This document shows, piece by piece, positions 1 through 7,321 of a stretch of DNA of 16,043 nucleotides. Position 1 is the first letter of the stretch, and the number at the start of each line of letters is the position of its first letter. The stretch covers positions 1 through 16,043 of the forward strand of contig CABVAS010000016.1 in NCBI GenBank assembly GCA_902496375.1. Direction: 5' to 3'. The notes below the pieces were generated by a model. The model saw only the letters and a program-made list of their open reading frames with translations. It was not told the origin of the DNA and searched no databases. This DNA is from an uncultured Collinsella sp. (GTDB lineage: Bacteria > Actinomycetota > Coriobacteriia > Coriobacteriales > Coriobacteriaceae). Both the position numbers and the translations under genes were made by a program.

Positions 1-427
1 CGACAGCCTTCTGGCCCAGCTTGTTGGCAGCCCATGCCACGCCGCGGCCATGGTTGCCGTCGGTAGCGGTAAAGAAGGTGGCCTGGCCAAAGTCCTTGGC
101 AAGCTGATCGGAGGTCAGGTAATCGAAGGTGCACTCGGCAACGTCCTTGCCGGTCTCGTCGGCAATGTAGTTGGCCATGGCAAACGATCCGCCCAGGACC
201 TTAAAGGCGTTGAGGCCAAAGCGATAGCTCTCGTCCTTAACGCACAGGTTGGACAGGCCCAGGCGCGCGGCCTGGCCGTCCAGGCGGGCAAGCGGAGTGA
301 CGGTGTACTGGGGGAACGACTGGTGGAAGGCACGGGCCTTCTTCACGTGGTCGAGACTCATGATTCCCAAGTGCTTGTCATCGCTCTTGGGCATCGTGTT
401 GCCCGCCCACTGGATCTTATCGGCCAT
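1..427 (-). CDS. dpaL: Diaminopropionate ammonia-lyase, N-terminal part (cut by window edge)
   Basis: PLP-dependent enzyme of the tryptophan synthase beta / threonine deaminase fold that converts 2,3-diaminopropionate to pyruvate and ammonia in the cytoplasm. About 142 N-terminal residues are present; the family is about 400 long. Visible signatures are the PLP-lysine region KDESYRFGLNAFKVLGG and TATDGNHGRGVAWAA, which closely match E. coli YgeX. The ATG at 427 is preceded by AAGGAG at a good distance. The gene is divergent from a YheO-type PAS regulator, so local control across the shared gap is likely but not proven. The 3' end lies outside the window. The family call is firm; substrate specificity within the family is inferred. 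Confidence 0.9.
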   Translation of the reverse strand, partial: MADKIQWAGNTMPKSDDKHLGIMSLDHVKKARAFHQSFPQYTVTPLARLDGQAARLGLSNLCVKDESYRFGLNAFKVLGGSFAMANYIADETGKDVAECTFDYLTSDQLAKDFGQATFFTATDGNHGRGVAWAANKLGQKAV

Positions 428-704
428 ACGGTGAACTCCTTAAGTCCTCTCTTGCCGGCCCCCGCATACGCGTTTCAGCCCGATCCCATTCACACGGCTG
501 AACTTTTATGTGGATGCCAAACAAAAAGTTTGTTAGTAATGTTCTATCACACTTTTTGATTGGCATACCTAACGAATTGTTTGTTGCCGTAATCGGTACT
601 TTTTCGCCGCCGAACGGTCATGAATTGCCTTGTTGATGGATTTGTTTGCGGTCAAGTGTGGTTTATGGCAAAGTGTGCCCAAACTAATTTTTAGGAAGGC
701 ACCC
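428..704. promoter_or_regulatory. Divergent intergenic region with a palindrome
   Basis: This gap separates the ammonia-lyase start (minus) from the PAS regulator start (plus) and must hold both promoters. It is much more AT-rich than its surroundings. At 520-534 it carries AACAAA-AAG-TTTGTT, a perfect 6-bp inverted repeat with a 3-bp spacer, and a TTTGTT half-site recurs near 577. A loose direct repeat built on AAGTGTG lies just before the regulator start. These are reasonable operator candidates for the adjacent HTH regulator, but I cannot assign -35/-10 boxes with confidence. Confidence 0.4.
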
Positions 705-1358
705 ATGACCCCCGCACAGATTGAGTTTTACAAGCGCCTCGCACACGGCCTGGCGCTCCAATTTGGCCCCAACTGCGAAGTCGTCGTCCACGATCTGGAG
801 ACCGAGGACGTGGACCACTCCATCGTGGTGATCGAAAACGGCCACGTCAGCGGGCGCAAACTGGGTGACGGCCCCAGTCATATCGTGTTTGAGTCCATGC
901 ACGAGGGCGCCACCGACGTACACGACCGCGAGCCATACCTCACCAAAACCACCGATGGCAAGCTGCTCAAGTCCTCGACGATCTTTATCCGCAACGATGA
1001 GGGCAAACCCGTCGGCATTTTGGGCATCAACTTTGACATTACGCTTATGAAGGCTTTTGAGCGTTCGCTCGACGCCTTTACCGGCACCGGCGGCACGGGC
1101 TATACCGAGCCCGAGCCTATTACCAAGAACATCGGCGATCTGCTCGAGGACCTGCTGCACGAGTGCGAGCAGTTTGTGGGCAAGCCCGCGGCACTCATGA
1201 CCAAAGACGAGCGCATTCGTGCCATTGGCTACCTCGACCGTCGCGGCGCCTTCCTCATTTCCAAGTCGAGCGAGCGCGCCTGCGAGTTCTTTGGCATCTC
1301 AAAGTACAGCTTCTATAGCTACCTCAATGAGGCCAAGGCGGCGGCCGGCGACAAGTAG
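705..1358 (+). CDS. YheO-like PAS/HTH transcriptional regulator
   Basis: Cytoplasmic DNA-binding regulator of 217 aa. The N-terminal ~120 residues fit the YheO-like PAS domain (PAS_6 type): a core reading CEVVVHDL, then a segment with DREPYLTKTTDGK and ending GILGINFDIT. A linker region follows, and the C-terminal ~45 residues (AIGYLDRRGAFLISKSSERA through SKYSFYSYLNE) fit the HTH_22 domain usual in this family. The ATG at 705 follows AGGAAGG; an in-frame upstream ATG at 630 has no such site. It is divergent from the diaminopropionate ammonia-lyase gene, the usual partner of such regulators, so control of that gene in response to a small ligand is a fair inference. The ligand is not identifiable here. 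Confidence 0.85.
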   Translation: MTPAQIEFYKRLAHGLALQFGPNCEVVVHDLETEDVDHSIVVIENGHVSGRKLGDGPSHIVFESMHEGATDVHDREPYLTKTTDGKLLKSSTIFIRNDEGKPVGILGINFDITLMKAFERSLDAFTGTGGTGYTEPEPITKNIGDLLEDLLHECEQFVGKPAALMTKDERIRAIGYLDRRGAFLISKSSERACEFFGISKYSFYSYLNEAKAAAGDK

Positions 1359-1441
1359 GCACTCGCCTGGATTGCCCCTCCCCTTTTGGGCGCGAGTTCT
1401 GGAAAGCGCGAATCCAAGACCGAGCCGCTTGGGAAGTTCCA

Positions 1442-1472
1442 TATAATCGATGTCATTAGTATTTCGAAAGGA
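1442..1472 (+). promoter_or_regulatory. Candidate -10 box and ribosome binding site
   Basis: A perfect TATAAT lies at 1442-1447, about 35 bp before the next start codon, followed by AAAGGA at 1467-1472, nine bases before the ATG at 1482. No good -35 hexamer sits at 16-18 bp spacing. The promoter call therefore rests on the -10 box alone; the ribosome binding site is convincing and fixes the start of the following gene. Confidence 0.5.
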
Positions 1473-1481
1473 TGGGACAGA

Positions 1482-2468
1482 ATGGCGTTGAGCAAGGCAT
1501 CATGCACCGGTCGCGGATTGATTCCGGCAATTGGTGGACATGTGCACCACATGTTCGATGAGAGTGAAGACGACCTGTTTTCGCTGAGCCTTGACGACGT
1601 GATGGATGATCGCCCGTGGACCGCCGACGAACTCATGGGCGGCGGGGCTCGCCCGTCAAGCCCCAATCCCGCACTTGCGCCTAAGCCCGCATCTGAGCCG
1701 ACTCCTGCGCAGTCGCCTGTTTCGACGCCCGTGCCTACGCCCGCACCCACTTCGGCGCCCACGCCCACTCCCCGCCCCGCAAGCGACCCGTCCGAGACGG
1801 CGGCATTTCTCGCTGCAGCGACGCAGGGCAAATCGGCCGACAGCACCGTTATGTACAACGCCCAGCAGTTGCCCGTTCCTGCGGCACGCAAGCCTCCGGT
1901 CACAAGGCTCGATGAGCCCGTTGCCCATCAGGTTGCCTACGATTCCTGGGCTGCAGCCGATCTGGATGAGACCTCTACCGGCATGCCGGCGCTCGACGTT
2001 CCAGTTAACCCGCTTTTTGCCGCCAACACGAGCGCCGCGGACTATGAGGGCGGTGCGGCATATTCCGATTATTCCGATGGCTATGCTGGCAACGGTCGCA
2101 TCGAGACCGAGGACTATGGCACCGCATCGAGCGATTATCACAACGATCCGTACGCCGCCACGCCTGCACCGGAATATGACCCGGAGGCCGCGTCCGCGCC
2201 GGCGTATACCAAAAGCACGGGCGAAGAGCGCTTCGCCGATTATTACGCCGAGGAAAAGGCGCTGCGTTTCTCGGAATTTCCGCAGGCAGTCAAGGTTGCT
2301 TTTATCGCCATTGTCATTGCCCTGCTCGGCGTCATTGCGTTTGAGGGATTCCAGCTGTTCCGCGGCCCCACCCAAGCGGAGTCTGAGACCCAGCAAAAAG
2401 AGGACGATAACGAGCATCTGGACATCAACACCCTCAAGGGCGACCCCAACGACGGGGACGACGAGTAG
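1482..2468 (+). CDS. Proline-rich single-pass membrane protein, unknown function
   Basis: 328 aa, not recognised. The start at 1482 is chosen because AAAGGA precedes it; an upstream in-frame ATG at 1386 lacks a site. Order of regions: a short N-terminus with GHVHHMFDESEDD; a low-complexity Pro/Ala/Thr stretch at roughly residues 60-105; a Tyr/Asp/Ala-rich middle; one strong hydrophobic segment at about residues 269-291 (VKVAFIAIVIALLGVIAFEG); and a short, very acidic C-terminus ending GDDE. There is no signal peptide, so the long N-terminal part is probably cytoplasmic with a small outside tail, though orientation is not certain. Low-complexity anchored proteins of this kind are often cell-envelope or division related, but nothing here proves it. 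It appears monocistronic. Confidence 0.7.
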   Translation: MALSKASCTGRGLIPAIGGHVHHMFDESEDDLFSLSLDDVMDDRPWTADELMGGGARPSSPNPALAPKPASEPTPAQSPVSTPVPTPAPTSAPTPTPRPASDPSETAAFLAAATQGKSADSTVMYNAQQLPVPAARKPPVTRLDEPVAHQVAYDSWAAADLDETSTGMPALDVPVNPLFAANTSAADYEGGAAYSDYSDGYAGNGRIETEDYGTASSDYHNDPYAATPAPEYDPEAASAPAYTKSTGEERFADYYAEEKALRFSEFPQAVKVAFIAIVIALLGVIAFEGFQLFRGPTQAESETQQKEDDNEHLDINTLKGDPNDGDDE

Positions 2469-2538
2469 CGAGGGCTGAAGGCAGCCACAGGATCCCGCAT
2501 CCAGCACCAGCTTCTAAGTGCTGTTTTGTCATCCAGCT

Positions 2539-2617
2539 ACACTTTTCCGAAGTTTTAAGGTGCCTATTTCGACACTTTTCCGTACTTTTACACGGCTGAT
2601 TTCGACACTTTTCCGAA
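2539..2617 (+). repeat. Three iterons with exact 33-bp period
   Basis: ACACTTTTCCG occurs at 2539-2549, 2572-2582 and 2605-2615, each start exactly 33 bp after the last. The second and third copies share a longer 17-base match (2566-2582 and 2599-2615), beginning ATTTCG. Units 1 and 2 also share an internal TTTTA and the ATTTCG end, giving about 24 identities in 33. The third unit diverges after its first 13 bases. Near three-turn helical spacing fits binding sites for one protein along one face of DNA. Terminal multiple repeats of an IS21-type element are an alternative, but no IstA/IstB gene is present. Confidence 0.75.
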
Positions 2618-2647
2618 TGAAAGCCGAATAATCACTTGGGAAACCAA

Positions 2648-2677
2648 CGCCATCCGCGCGTCATTTCGCGGATGGCG
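2648..2677. repeat. Perfect 11-bp inverted repeat (hairpin)
   Basis: CGCCATCCGCG (2648-2658) and its exact reverse complement (2667-2677) flank an 8-base loop. No T-run follows directly, so it is not a standard intrinsic terminator. It could be a transcript structure in the leader of the gene starting at 2834 or the relic of an element end. Confidence 0.6.
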
Positions 2678-2715
2678 CTTGATTTCTGTCCGTACACGTT
2701 GATAGACTCCATCGT

Positions 2716-2740
2716 GCCCGCAAGGAGCGGGCGCGTTTTA
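2716..2740 (+). terminator. Possible weak intrinsic terminator
   Basis: GCCCGC (2716-2721), a five-base loop, GCGGGC (2727-2732), then GCGTTTTA. The stem is short and the T-run is only four, so this is a weak candidate. It lies about 100 bp before the ATG at 2834 and could act as a leader attenuator rather than end an upstream message. Confidence 0.35.
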
Positions 2741-2833
2741 TCCAGAGTCGGGGTAGAGAGTTGGCTCCACGATCCCGACGCCAACCGGCCAAGAGGCACG
2801 GTGGCCCTGCCAACATCGATGAAAGGAGTCCGT

Positions 2834-3409
2834 ATGGACAATTTCTCTGTGCGCGGTGAGCGCAACTTCCACAACCTGACAGCCAAGCCAAAACGAATGC
2901 ATCTTCTGGACAAGCCGAGCGGCTATGCCTCGGCCATGGTCAAGAGCAGGCTCTCCCATCAGATGCGCTTTACGGTGCAGAAACTCGAGGAAGAACTCTG
3001 TGCTGCTGGCAATCCGCATGTGCTGCAGATTAAGTTGTTCGGAGACGACTTGCGTGAGCCGTCTAGCTGGAAGCTCTTTGCCGACGGCGTTTGCGTTGCG
3101 GACGGATCGGGCGCCTTTGTTATGGATGCTATCGACCAGGGCATGATACAAGCCTGTAAGACATGGGGAGATCACGACGCATTTGCCGACTTCGCAGAGG
3201 CAATCGTTCTAAGCAAAGCTGCATTTGATATCAAGGAGCGCGCTTGTCAGACGCTTTCATATATCGCATGGACAGTTAGTCGGTTCCACGCCCAGCACCT
3301 GATCGAGGGCAATGGTCGCCGCCGGGGTAGACCCGATGCTGGAAGATCTTCTCAGCGCTCCCGCGTAGATCAATCGAGCGCTCTATCGACAAAGATGCAT
3401 CTACCATAA
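2834..3409 (+). CDS. Hypothetical protein, 191 aa
   Basis: Not recognised. AAAGGAG at 2822-2828 fixes the ATG at 2834. The first ~155 residues look like a soluble mixed alpha/beta protein: an N-terminus starting MDNFSVRGERNFHNLTAKPK, a helix around FTVQKLEEELCAAG, a strand region VLQIKLFGDD, then alpha-helical DAFADFAEAIVLSKAAFDIK. No signal peptide, membrane segment or catalytic motif is visible. The last ~34 residues turn abruptly into Arg/Ser/Gly-rich sequence (RRRGRPDAGRSSQRSR), while the +1 frame at 3312-3368 reads the more protein-like MVAAGVDPMLEDLLSAPA before a stop. A frameshift near 3305-3325 is therefore possible. It lies between the iterons and the recombinase gene; no functional link is evident. 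Confidence 0.55.
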   Translation: MDNFSVRGERNFHNLTAKPKRMHLLDKPSGYASAMVKSRLSHQMRFTVQKLEEELCAAGNPHVLQIKLFGDDLREPSSWKLFADGVCVADGSGAFVMDAIDQGMIQACKTWGDHDAFADFAEAIVLSKAAFDIKERACQTLSYIAWTVSRFHAQHLIEGNGRRRGRPDAGRSSQRSRVDQSSALSTKMHLP

Positions 3410-3788
3410 CGGCATGGGGCGTGCTTGCCTTGTACCGACCCCAACCAATCCCGTCGGCGCGACTGCAGTCTCAAACAGCCACCGGCACCATCCATCCGCA
3501 CACGAGAGGCGATGGGCACAGGCGAACCCCTCAACCTCGCTATTCGTAAACTTCATCAGTGTTTCCACATCCCCATCAAAAGAATCCGAAAGACATCCCC
3601 CGTTAATAAAACGCTTCTGAACATCTCACTCTGCAGGCAAAGCCGCACCGGAGTGATGCGGGGGATGTGCGAGGTCTCATGGACCTCCCTGACGCGGCCT
3701 AGCGGAAGTGCCACTCGGCATCCCTTCCATAACGCACGGGTAAACAAAGGGAAATAGCGCCACCCACCGCGCAAGGAAGGACGCCACC
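3410..3788. other. Gap before the recombinase gene, no convincing gene
   Basis: 379 bp. The open frames here (for example 3425-3757 and 3414-3620) are rich in Ser/Pro/Arg/His, lack ribosome binding sites and look like chance readings. Two small inverted repeats are visible: CCGCA/TGCGG at 3643-3661 and GAGGTC-tcatg-GACCTC at 3671-3687. The only clear signal is the ribosome binding site AAGGAAGGA at 3773-3781, which serves the recombinase. No promoter could be assigned with confidence, though one for the recombinase should lie here. Confidence 0.5.
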
Positions 3789-4772
3789 ATGGATCTCACG
3801 AAAACGGCTAGAGATATTGCCCGTCTCATGCTCCCCTACCTGACCACGCAGCAGAACCGCCAGCTCAAAAAGGTTTTATCGCACTGCCTTTTCGATGAAA
3901 GCCAATTAGCTGAAGACGGCGGCGACGGTGAAAGCGAATCATTCCTAGATCTATTTCTGTCTGCAAAACGCCTCGAAGGCTGCTCGGATAGGACCATCTC
4001 CTACTACGAAACCACCATCAATAAAATGCTTGAATCATTCGATGCGCCAGCTTGCGACCTGGGAACCGAAGAGATTAGGTCCTATCTTTCCGACTATCAG
4101 CAAAAAGCCGGCGTCAGTCGCGTCACCGTCGACAATGTCCGAAGAATCATCTCAAGCTTCTACTCATGGCTCGAAGACGAGGACCATATCATTAAGAGCC
4201 CAGTAAGACGCATTAAAAGAGTCAAGGCTCCGCAGCCCATAAAGGAAACGTATAGCGATGAAGTCGTTGAAATTCTTTGCGATAACTGCGGGTCGCCCCG
4301 AAACCTTGCCCTGATCGACCTGTTGCGCTCCACGGGCATGCGTGTGGGTGAACTCGTCTCGTTGGACAGGAACTCCATCGACACCATCAATCGGGAATGC
4401 ATCGTACACGGCAAGGGTAATAAGGACCGCATCGTCTATTTTGACGCAAAGACTAAAGTTCATATTGAAAATTATCTGTCAACACGGATAGACAGCTCGG
4501 AAGCCCTCTTCGTGTCGAGCAAGGCGCCACACGAGAGGTTACAAATTGGCGGCGTCGAGGCGCTGCTCAGAAAACTGGGGCGCGAGCTTGATTTAGGAAG
4601 GGTCCACCCTCATAAGTTCAGAAGAACGCTTGCTACAAAGGCAATCGACAAAGGAATGCCCATCGAACAAGTCCAGGTGCTCCTTGGCCATAAAAAAATA
4701 GACACCACATTAAGGTACGCAATGGTCGACCAGCGCAACGTAAAAGCATCCCACCGCAGATACCTAACTTAA
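3789..4772 (+). CDS. Tyrosine recombinase, likely the hsdS invertase
   Basis: 327-aa site-specific recombinase of the XerC/XerD-integrase family; it cleaves and rejoins DNA through a 3'-phosphotyrosine. The N-terminal half carries a SAM-like core-binding domain (about residues 50-140). The C-terminal catalytic domain is complete: Arg in STGMRVGEL (about 185), Lys in GKGNKDR (about 209), H-x-x-R in HPHKFRRTLAT (about 275-278), His in LLGHKK (about 301) and the nucleophile Tyr in LRYA (about 310). The start has AAGGAAGGA upstream. Its stop codon TAA (4770-4772) overlaps the first two bases of the left outer inverted repeat. The matching repeats inside both hsdS frames make hsdS inversion its most likely job; a mobile-element integrase is less likely, since no att-tRNA or phage genes are visible. 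Confidence 0.88.
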   Translation: MDLTKTARDIARLMLPYLTTQQNRQLKKVLSHCLFDESQLAEDGGDGESESFLDLFLSAKRLEGCSDRTISYYETTINKMLESFDAPACDLGTEEIRSYLSDYQQKAGVSRVTVDNVRRIISSFYSWLEDEDHIIKSPVRRIKRVKAPQPIKETYSDEVVEILCDNCGSPRNLALIDLLRSTGMRVGELVSLDRNSIDTINRECIVHGKGNKDRIVYFDAKTKVHIENYLSTRIDSSEALFVSSKAPHERLQIGGVEALLRKLGRELDLGRVHPHKFRRTLATKAIDKGMPIEQVQVLLGHKKIDTTLRYAMVDQRNVKASHRRYLT

Positions 4773-5823
4773 ATTTCGATTTGTCGACCGAGGCCGCGAA
4801 ATCGGCGAACTCCCGCTGAAGGGTGAGCGGAGGCCACACAATGAGATAACGTTTGAGCATCGCAAGGCTTAGGTTCTTTTGGTTCCCGCCCTTACTCTTG
4901 GATCGCAGATCTCCGTAGCACATACGTAAATGATGGAGAGCGTATAGGGAATTCAACTTTGATGAGTCGCACTCTATCGCTGCGCAAGCTTGATTAGTTG
5001 CGGCCTCTATTTCAAGCATCGCAACTTTTCCGCGTGTTTCTCCCTGGCCGTACATGGCCATCAATATGGTCCCGGCCGGAATAATTCGACAACTGGAGTT
5101 ATCAAGCCCGGCTTGAGTGATGTGTTCATCCGCTGATTTAACATTTCCTTGCGCAACTTCAGTTGTTTTGACCCAGGGAATGTCTCCTCCATAATATTCC
5201 GGATGATCCCTTTTAGGGGTGGCACCAGATGAGAGGGATGCGAGATCACCAAGCTTTGCCATATCAAACTTGGCTGTCCCACGAATAGGGCTCCCGAACA
5301 TCTCGATAAATTGTGATTTGACGACGTCGCCGCAGGCTGTGAGCAATTGCTTGTAGCGAGACCTCGTCTCCTGAGCGGCCCAAAGAATATCGGCAAGCTC
5401 TTCCTGTTTGTCTGCGTTGGGGAGCTCGAACTCAAATTGCGAAAGGTTCTGCCACTTGACTCTTGGCGAGAGGGAGCCTGCCGAATTGGTGACGGCGTGC
5501 TCGAATAGGGCGTCGTTCTGGATGATGAACGGGAGCAGCCTCGGAGAGAGGTTGTCCTTGGGGGCGATGACGGTGATGTCTCCAGAGCAGATTCCGTCGA
5601 ATGGGGCGACGGCCGCTTTACGCAGGTAGGCCCTGCGACGCCCGAACAGCACCTGCCCCTTTGAGAAAGCCTTAGTGAAGGTGGTCTCGACACCTTCGTC
5701 CCAATGGGCGAGTTCGACTTCGCCGGGGTCCAGATGCTCAAGGCCGACCGTCGGCAGCTCTTGGTCTACAGGGACCTTCTGTTTGATTTCGCGGGCCACA
5801 TCGCCCAGGCAAACGTGGGTCAT
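4633..5823 (-). CDS. hsdS: Type I restriction-modification specificity subunit HsdS (active copy, altered tail)
   Basis: 396-aa DNA-recognition subunit of a type I system. Target recognition domain 1 is about residues 1-145. A central helical region follows, containing KSQFIEMFG (about 169-177), then TRD2 (about 178-330) and a second helical segment LTLQREFADF...VDKSKF (about 330-351). After VDKSKF the frame leaves the family: the last 45 residues (starting KLGICGGMLLRC) are read from the antisense strand of the recombinase gene. The family's usual C-terminal helix is instead found at 9487-9567, attached to the opposite hsdS cassette. The start at 5823 lies one base after the hsdM stop (TGACATG); an ATG at 5835 is possible. 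It is the last gene of the minus-strand hsdM-hsdM-hsdS operon. Loss of the distal helix may weaken assembly; I cannot tell if it abolishes it. Confidence 0.88.
   Translation of the reverse strand: MTHVCLGDVAREIKQKVPVDQELPTVGLEHLDPGEVELAHWDEGVETTFTKAFSKGQVLFGRRRAYLRKAAVAPFDGICSGDITVIAPKDNLSPRLLPFIIQNDALFEHAVTNSAGSLSPRVKWQNLSQFEFELPNADKQEELADILWAAQETRSRYKQLLTACGDVVKSQFIEMFGSPIRGTAKFDMAKLGDLASLSSGATPKRDHPEYYGGDIPWVKTTEVAQGNVKSADEHITQAGLDNSSCRIIPAGTILMAMYGQGETRGKVAMLEIEAATNQACAAIECDSSKLNSLYALHHLRMCYGDLRSKSKGGNQKNLSLAMLKRYLIVWPPLTLQREFADFAASVDKSKFKLGICGGMLLRCAGRPLRTLMWCLFFYGQGAPGLVRWAFLCRLPL
4771..4822 (-). repeat. Outer inverted repeat, left copy
   Basis: 52 bp matching 9435-9486 in inverse orientation at about 46 of 52 positions: an exact 19-bp block (plus strand 4771-4789), a diverged 13-bp middle, and an exact 20-bp block (4803-4822). 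The 19-bp block reads GGTCGACAAATCGAAATTT on the minus strand, encodes VDKSKF in hsdS, and overlaps the last two bases of the recombinase stop codon. The core AAATCGAAATTT is at 4771-4782. Confidence 0.85.
5294..5319 (-). repeat. Inner inverted repeat, left copy (in active hsdS)
   Basis: On the minus strand this 26-bp segment matches 8917-8942 at 25 of 26 positions. It encodes KSQFIEMFG in hsdS frame and contains the core AAATCACAATTT (5308-5319). Similarity stops sharply on both sides, as expected of a maintained recombination site rather than general homology. Confidence 0.85.
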
Positions 5824-5824
5824 G

Positions 5825-7321
5825 TCACTCACCATCGTTTTCATGCAATTTCGCAGCAATATTATCGAGCAGGGACGCGGCCTCTGTGGAGGCGGCTTTC
5901 CAGCTTTCTACCGTCTCCTCGATGCTTCTATCGTCAGCATTTTCATCATTGGAGGGCTTCACGTACAGAGGGATGGAGAGCGAGAAGGCGTTGTCCTCGA
6001 GCTCACTAAACGATGCGTGGGATGAGAAACCTTCGATGTCCTCGTCGGATCGGTAGGCATCGACGATTCTCTTGATGTGTTGAGGCTCAAGGTAGCTTTG
6101 CGCGTTCTTGCGGGTTACCTCGGCAGAGGCGTCTACGAACAGTATTTTCTTGCTTCGATTCGGCGCTTTCTCGCTGCGGCAGATGAGGATGCAGGCCTCC
6201 ATGGGCGAGTTGAAGAAGAGGTTTGCGCCGAGTCCGATGACCGCTTCAACGAGATCGCTTCTCACGAGCCTTTCGCGCATCTCCGATTCCTCGTTGCGGA
6301 AGAGTACGCCATGGGGGAGGAGAATGGAGCACCTGCCTGTGTGTGGGTCCATACTCTTGAGGATGTGCTGTATGAAGGCGTAGTCTGCTCGTCCCTGCGG
6401 CGGGGTGCCGAGGAAGTTGCGGCCGTAGGGGTCCGACGCGAACGCTTCGCGGTCCCATTGCTTGATTGAGTAGGGTGGGTTGGCGAGCACCATGTCGAAG
6501 GTGCGTAGCTTTCCCGCCTCGAGGAAGGCCGGGTGCCGCAGCGTGTCGTCGTTTGCGATTTCGAAGTCCTTGACGCCATGCAGGAACAGGTTCATGCGGC
6601 CGATGGCGGAGGAGAGCTGGTTGATTTCCTGCCCGTACGTACGGACGTTGCGCCACTCCTCTCCGTGCTCTTTGAGGTGTGCGATGGCGGAGATGAGCAT
6701 GCCGGCGCTGCCGCAGGTGGGGTCGTAGATGGACTCGCCGGGCCTGGGCTGGAGGATCTCGGTCATTAGGTGGACGACCGTGCGATTGGTGTAGAACTCT
6801 TGAGCGGTGTGCCCAGAATCGTCCGCAAACTTCTTGATGAGGTACTCGTAGCCCTGGCCGAGCTCATCCTCGGGGCAGTTGGCTATGGAAAGTGTCTTGG
6901 CGCTGAAGTGTTCGATGAGGTCCTTGAGCAGGCGGTCGGGCAGGCGCTTCTTGTTGGTCCAGGCGGCATCGCCGAAGATGCCGCGAAGCTTGGAATCATT
7001 GGCCGCCTCGATGGCGCGGAAGGCGTCGACAATGGTCTTGCCGACGTTCTCCGTGGACTCTCTGACATCGCTCCAGTGGGCACCGTTGGGGATGGCGAAG
7101 CTATGGTTTTCGGGTAGGGCTGCGAACTCCGCATCTCCGCCGGAGGCCTCCAACGCTTCGGCGGTCTCCTCGTCGTAGACGTCGGAGAGGCGCTTGAAGA
7201 ACAGCAGCGGGAAGATGTACTGCTTGTACGACCCGGCATCGATGTAGGTACGCAGCAGAACGGCCGCGTTCCATAGATGGTTGTTCAGCTCTTCCTGGGG
7301 GATTCTACTCTCCATCGACAT
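5825..7321 (-). CDS. hsdM: Type I N6-adenine DNA methyltransferase subunit HsdM (second in operon)
   Basis: 498-aa methylation subunit that, with HsdS, transfers a methyl group from S-adenosylmethionine to adenine N6. The N-terminal helical HsdM domain (LLFFKRLSDVYDEE) is followed by EFYTNRTVV (about 175), SAM-binding motif I as DPTCGSAGM (about 199-207) and catalytic motif IV as NPPY (about 280). Motif I has GSAG where its neighbour has GTGG; I believe this is normal for this HsdM subgroup, so I do not treat it as inactivating. The ATG at 7321 overlaps the preceding hsdM by 17 bp and follows AAGGGGGG; an in-frame ATG at 7315 is also possible. The stop is one base from the hsdS start. It is a diverged paralogue of the upstream hsdM, not a recent duplicate. 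Confidence 0.92.
   Translation of the reverse strand: MSMESRIPQEELNNHLWNAAVLLRTYIDAGSYKQYIFPLLFFKRLSDVYDEETAEALEASGGDAEFAALPENHSFAIPNGAHWSDVRESTENVGKTIVDAFRAIEAANDSKLRGIFGDAAWTNKKRLPDRLLKDLIEHFSAKTLSIANCPEDELGQGYEYLIKKFADDSGHTAQEFYTNRTVVHLMTEILQPRPGESIYDPTCGSAGMLISAIAHLKEHGEEWRNVRTYGQEINQLSSAIGRMNLFLHGVKDFEIANDDTLRHPAFLEAGKLRTFDMVLANPPYSIKQWDREAFASDPYGRNFLGTPPQGRADYAFIQHILKSMDPHTGRCSILLPHGVLFRNEESEMRERLVRSDLVEAVIGLGANLFFNSPMEACILICRSEKAPNRSKKILFVDASAEVTRKNAQSYLEPQHIKRIVDAYRSDEDIEGFSSHASFSELEDNAFSLSIPLYVKPSNDENADDRSIEETVESWKAASTEAASLLDNIAAKLHENDGE

Larger units (their letters stand above)
2469..2833. other. Gene-free gap with iterons and hairpins
   Basis: 365 bp without a convincing gene. It holds, in order: a small GGCTG-aagg-CAGCC hairpin (2473-2486) just after the preceding stop; three 33-bp iterons; a perfect 11-bp-stem hairpin at 2648-2677; a GC hairpin followed by a short T-rich run at 2716-2740; and AAAGGAG just before the next start at 2834. 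The in-frame extension of the next gene up to 2636 runs through both of the larger hairpins and is not credible as coding sequence. Confidence 0.6.

Noticed and set aside
50..559. 169-aa plus-strand open frame over the ammonia-lyase
   Set aside because: Antisense shadow; the minus frame gives clear family motifs and a proper start.
1361..1397. Terminator after the PAS regulator (ACTCGC / GCGAGT)
   Set aside because: The arms are 6 bp with a 25-base loop and no T-run at the right place.
1606..2478. 290-aa open frame overlapping the proline-rich gene, and the 283-aa frame on the other strand
   Set aside because: Both are Arg/Pro- or Arg/Gly-rich shadows caused by high GC content; the 1482-2468 frame has the ribosome binding site and the membrane segment.
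2539..2617. Possible small CRISPR array
   Set aside because: Three copies with 33-bp period, but the shared part is 11-17 bp, the spacers are themselves similar, and there are no cas genes.
3425..3757. 110-aa open frame before the recombinase
   Set aside because: No ribosome binding site, odd composition (Ser/Arg/Pro/His), overlapping equally long frames; looks like chance.
3789..4772. Phage or genomic-island integrase with att sites
   Set aside because: No tRNA, excisionase or phage gene is visible, while matching inverted repeats inside both hsdS genes give a better explanation.
5825..7321. HsdM inactivated by an altered SAM motif (DPTCGSAGM)
   Set aside because: I recall this form together with EFYTNRTVV as usual in one HsdM subgroup, and NPPY and the rest are intact, so it is more likely a lineage trait than damage.
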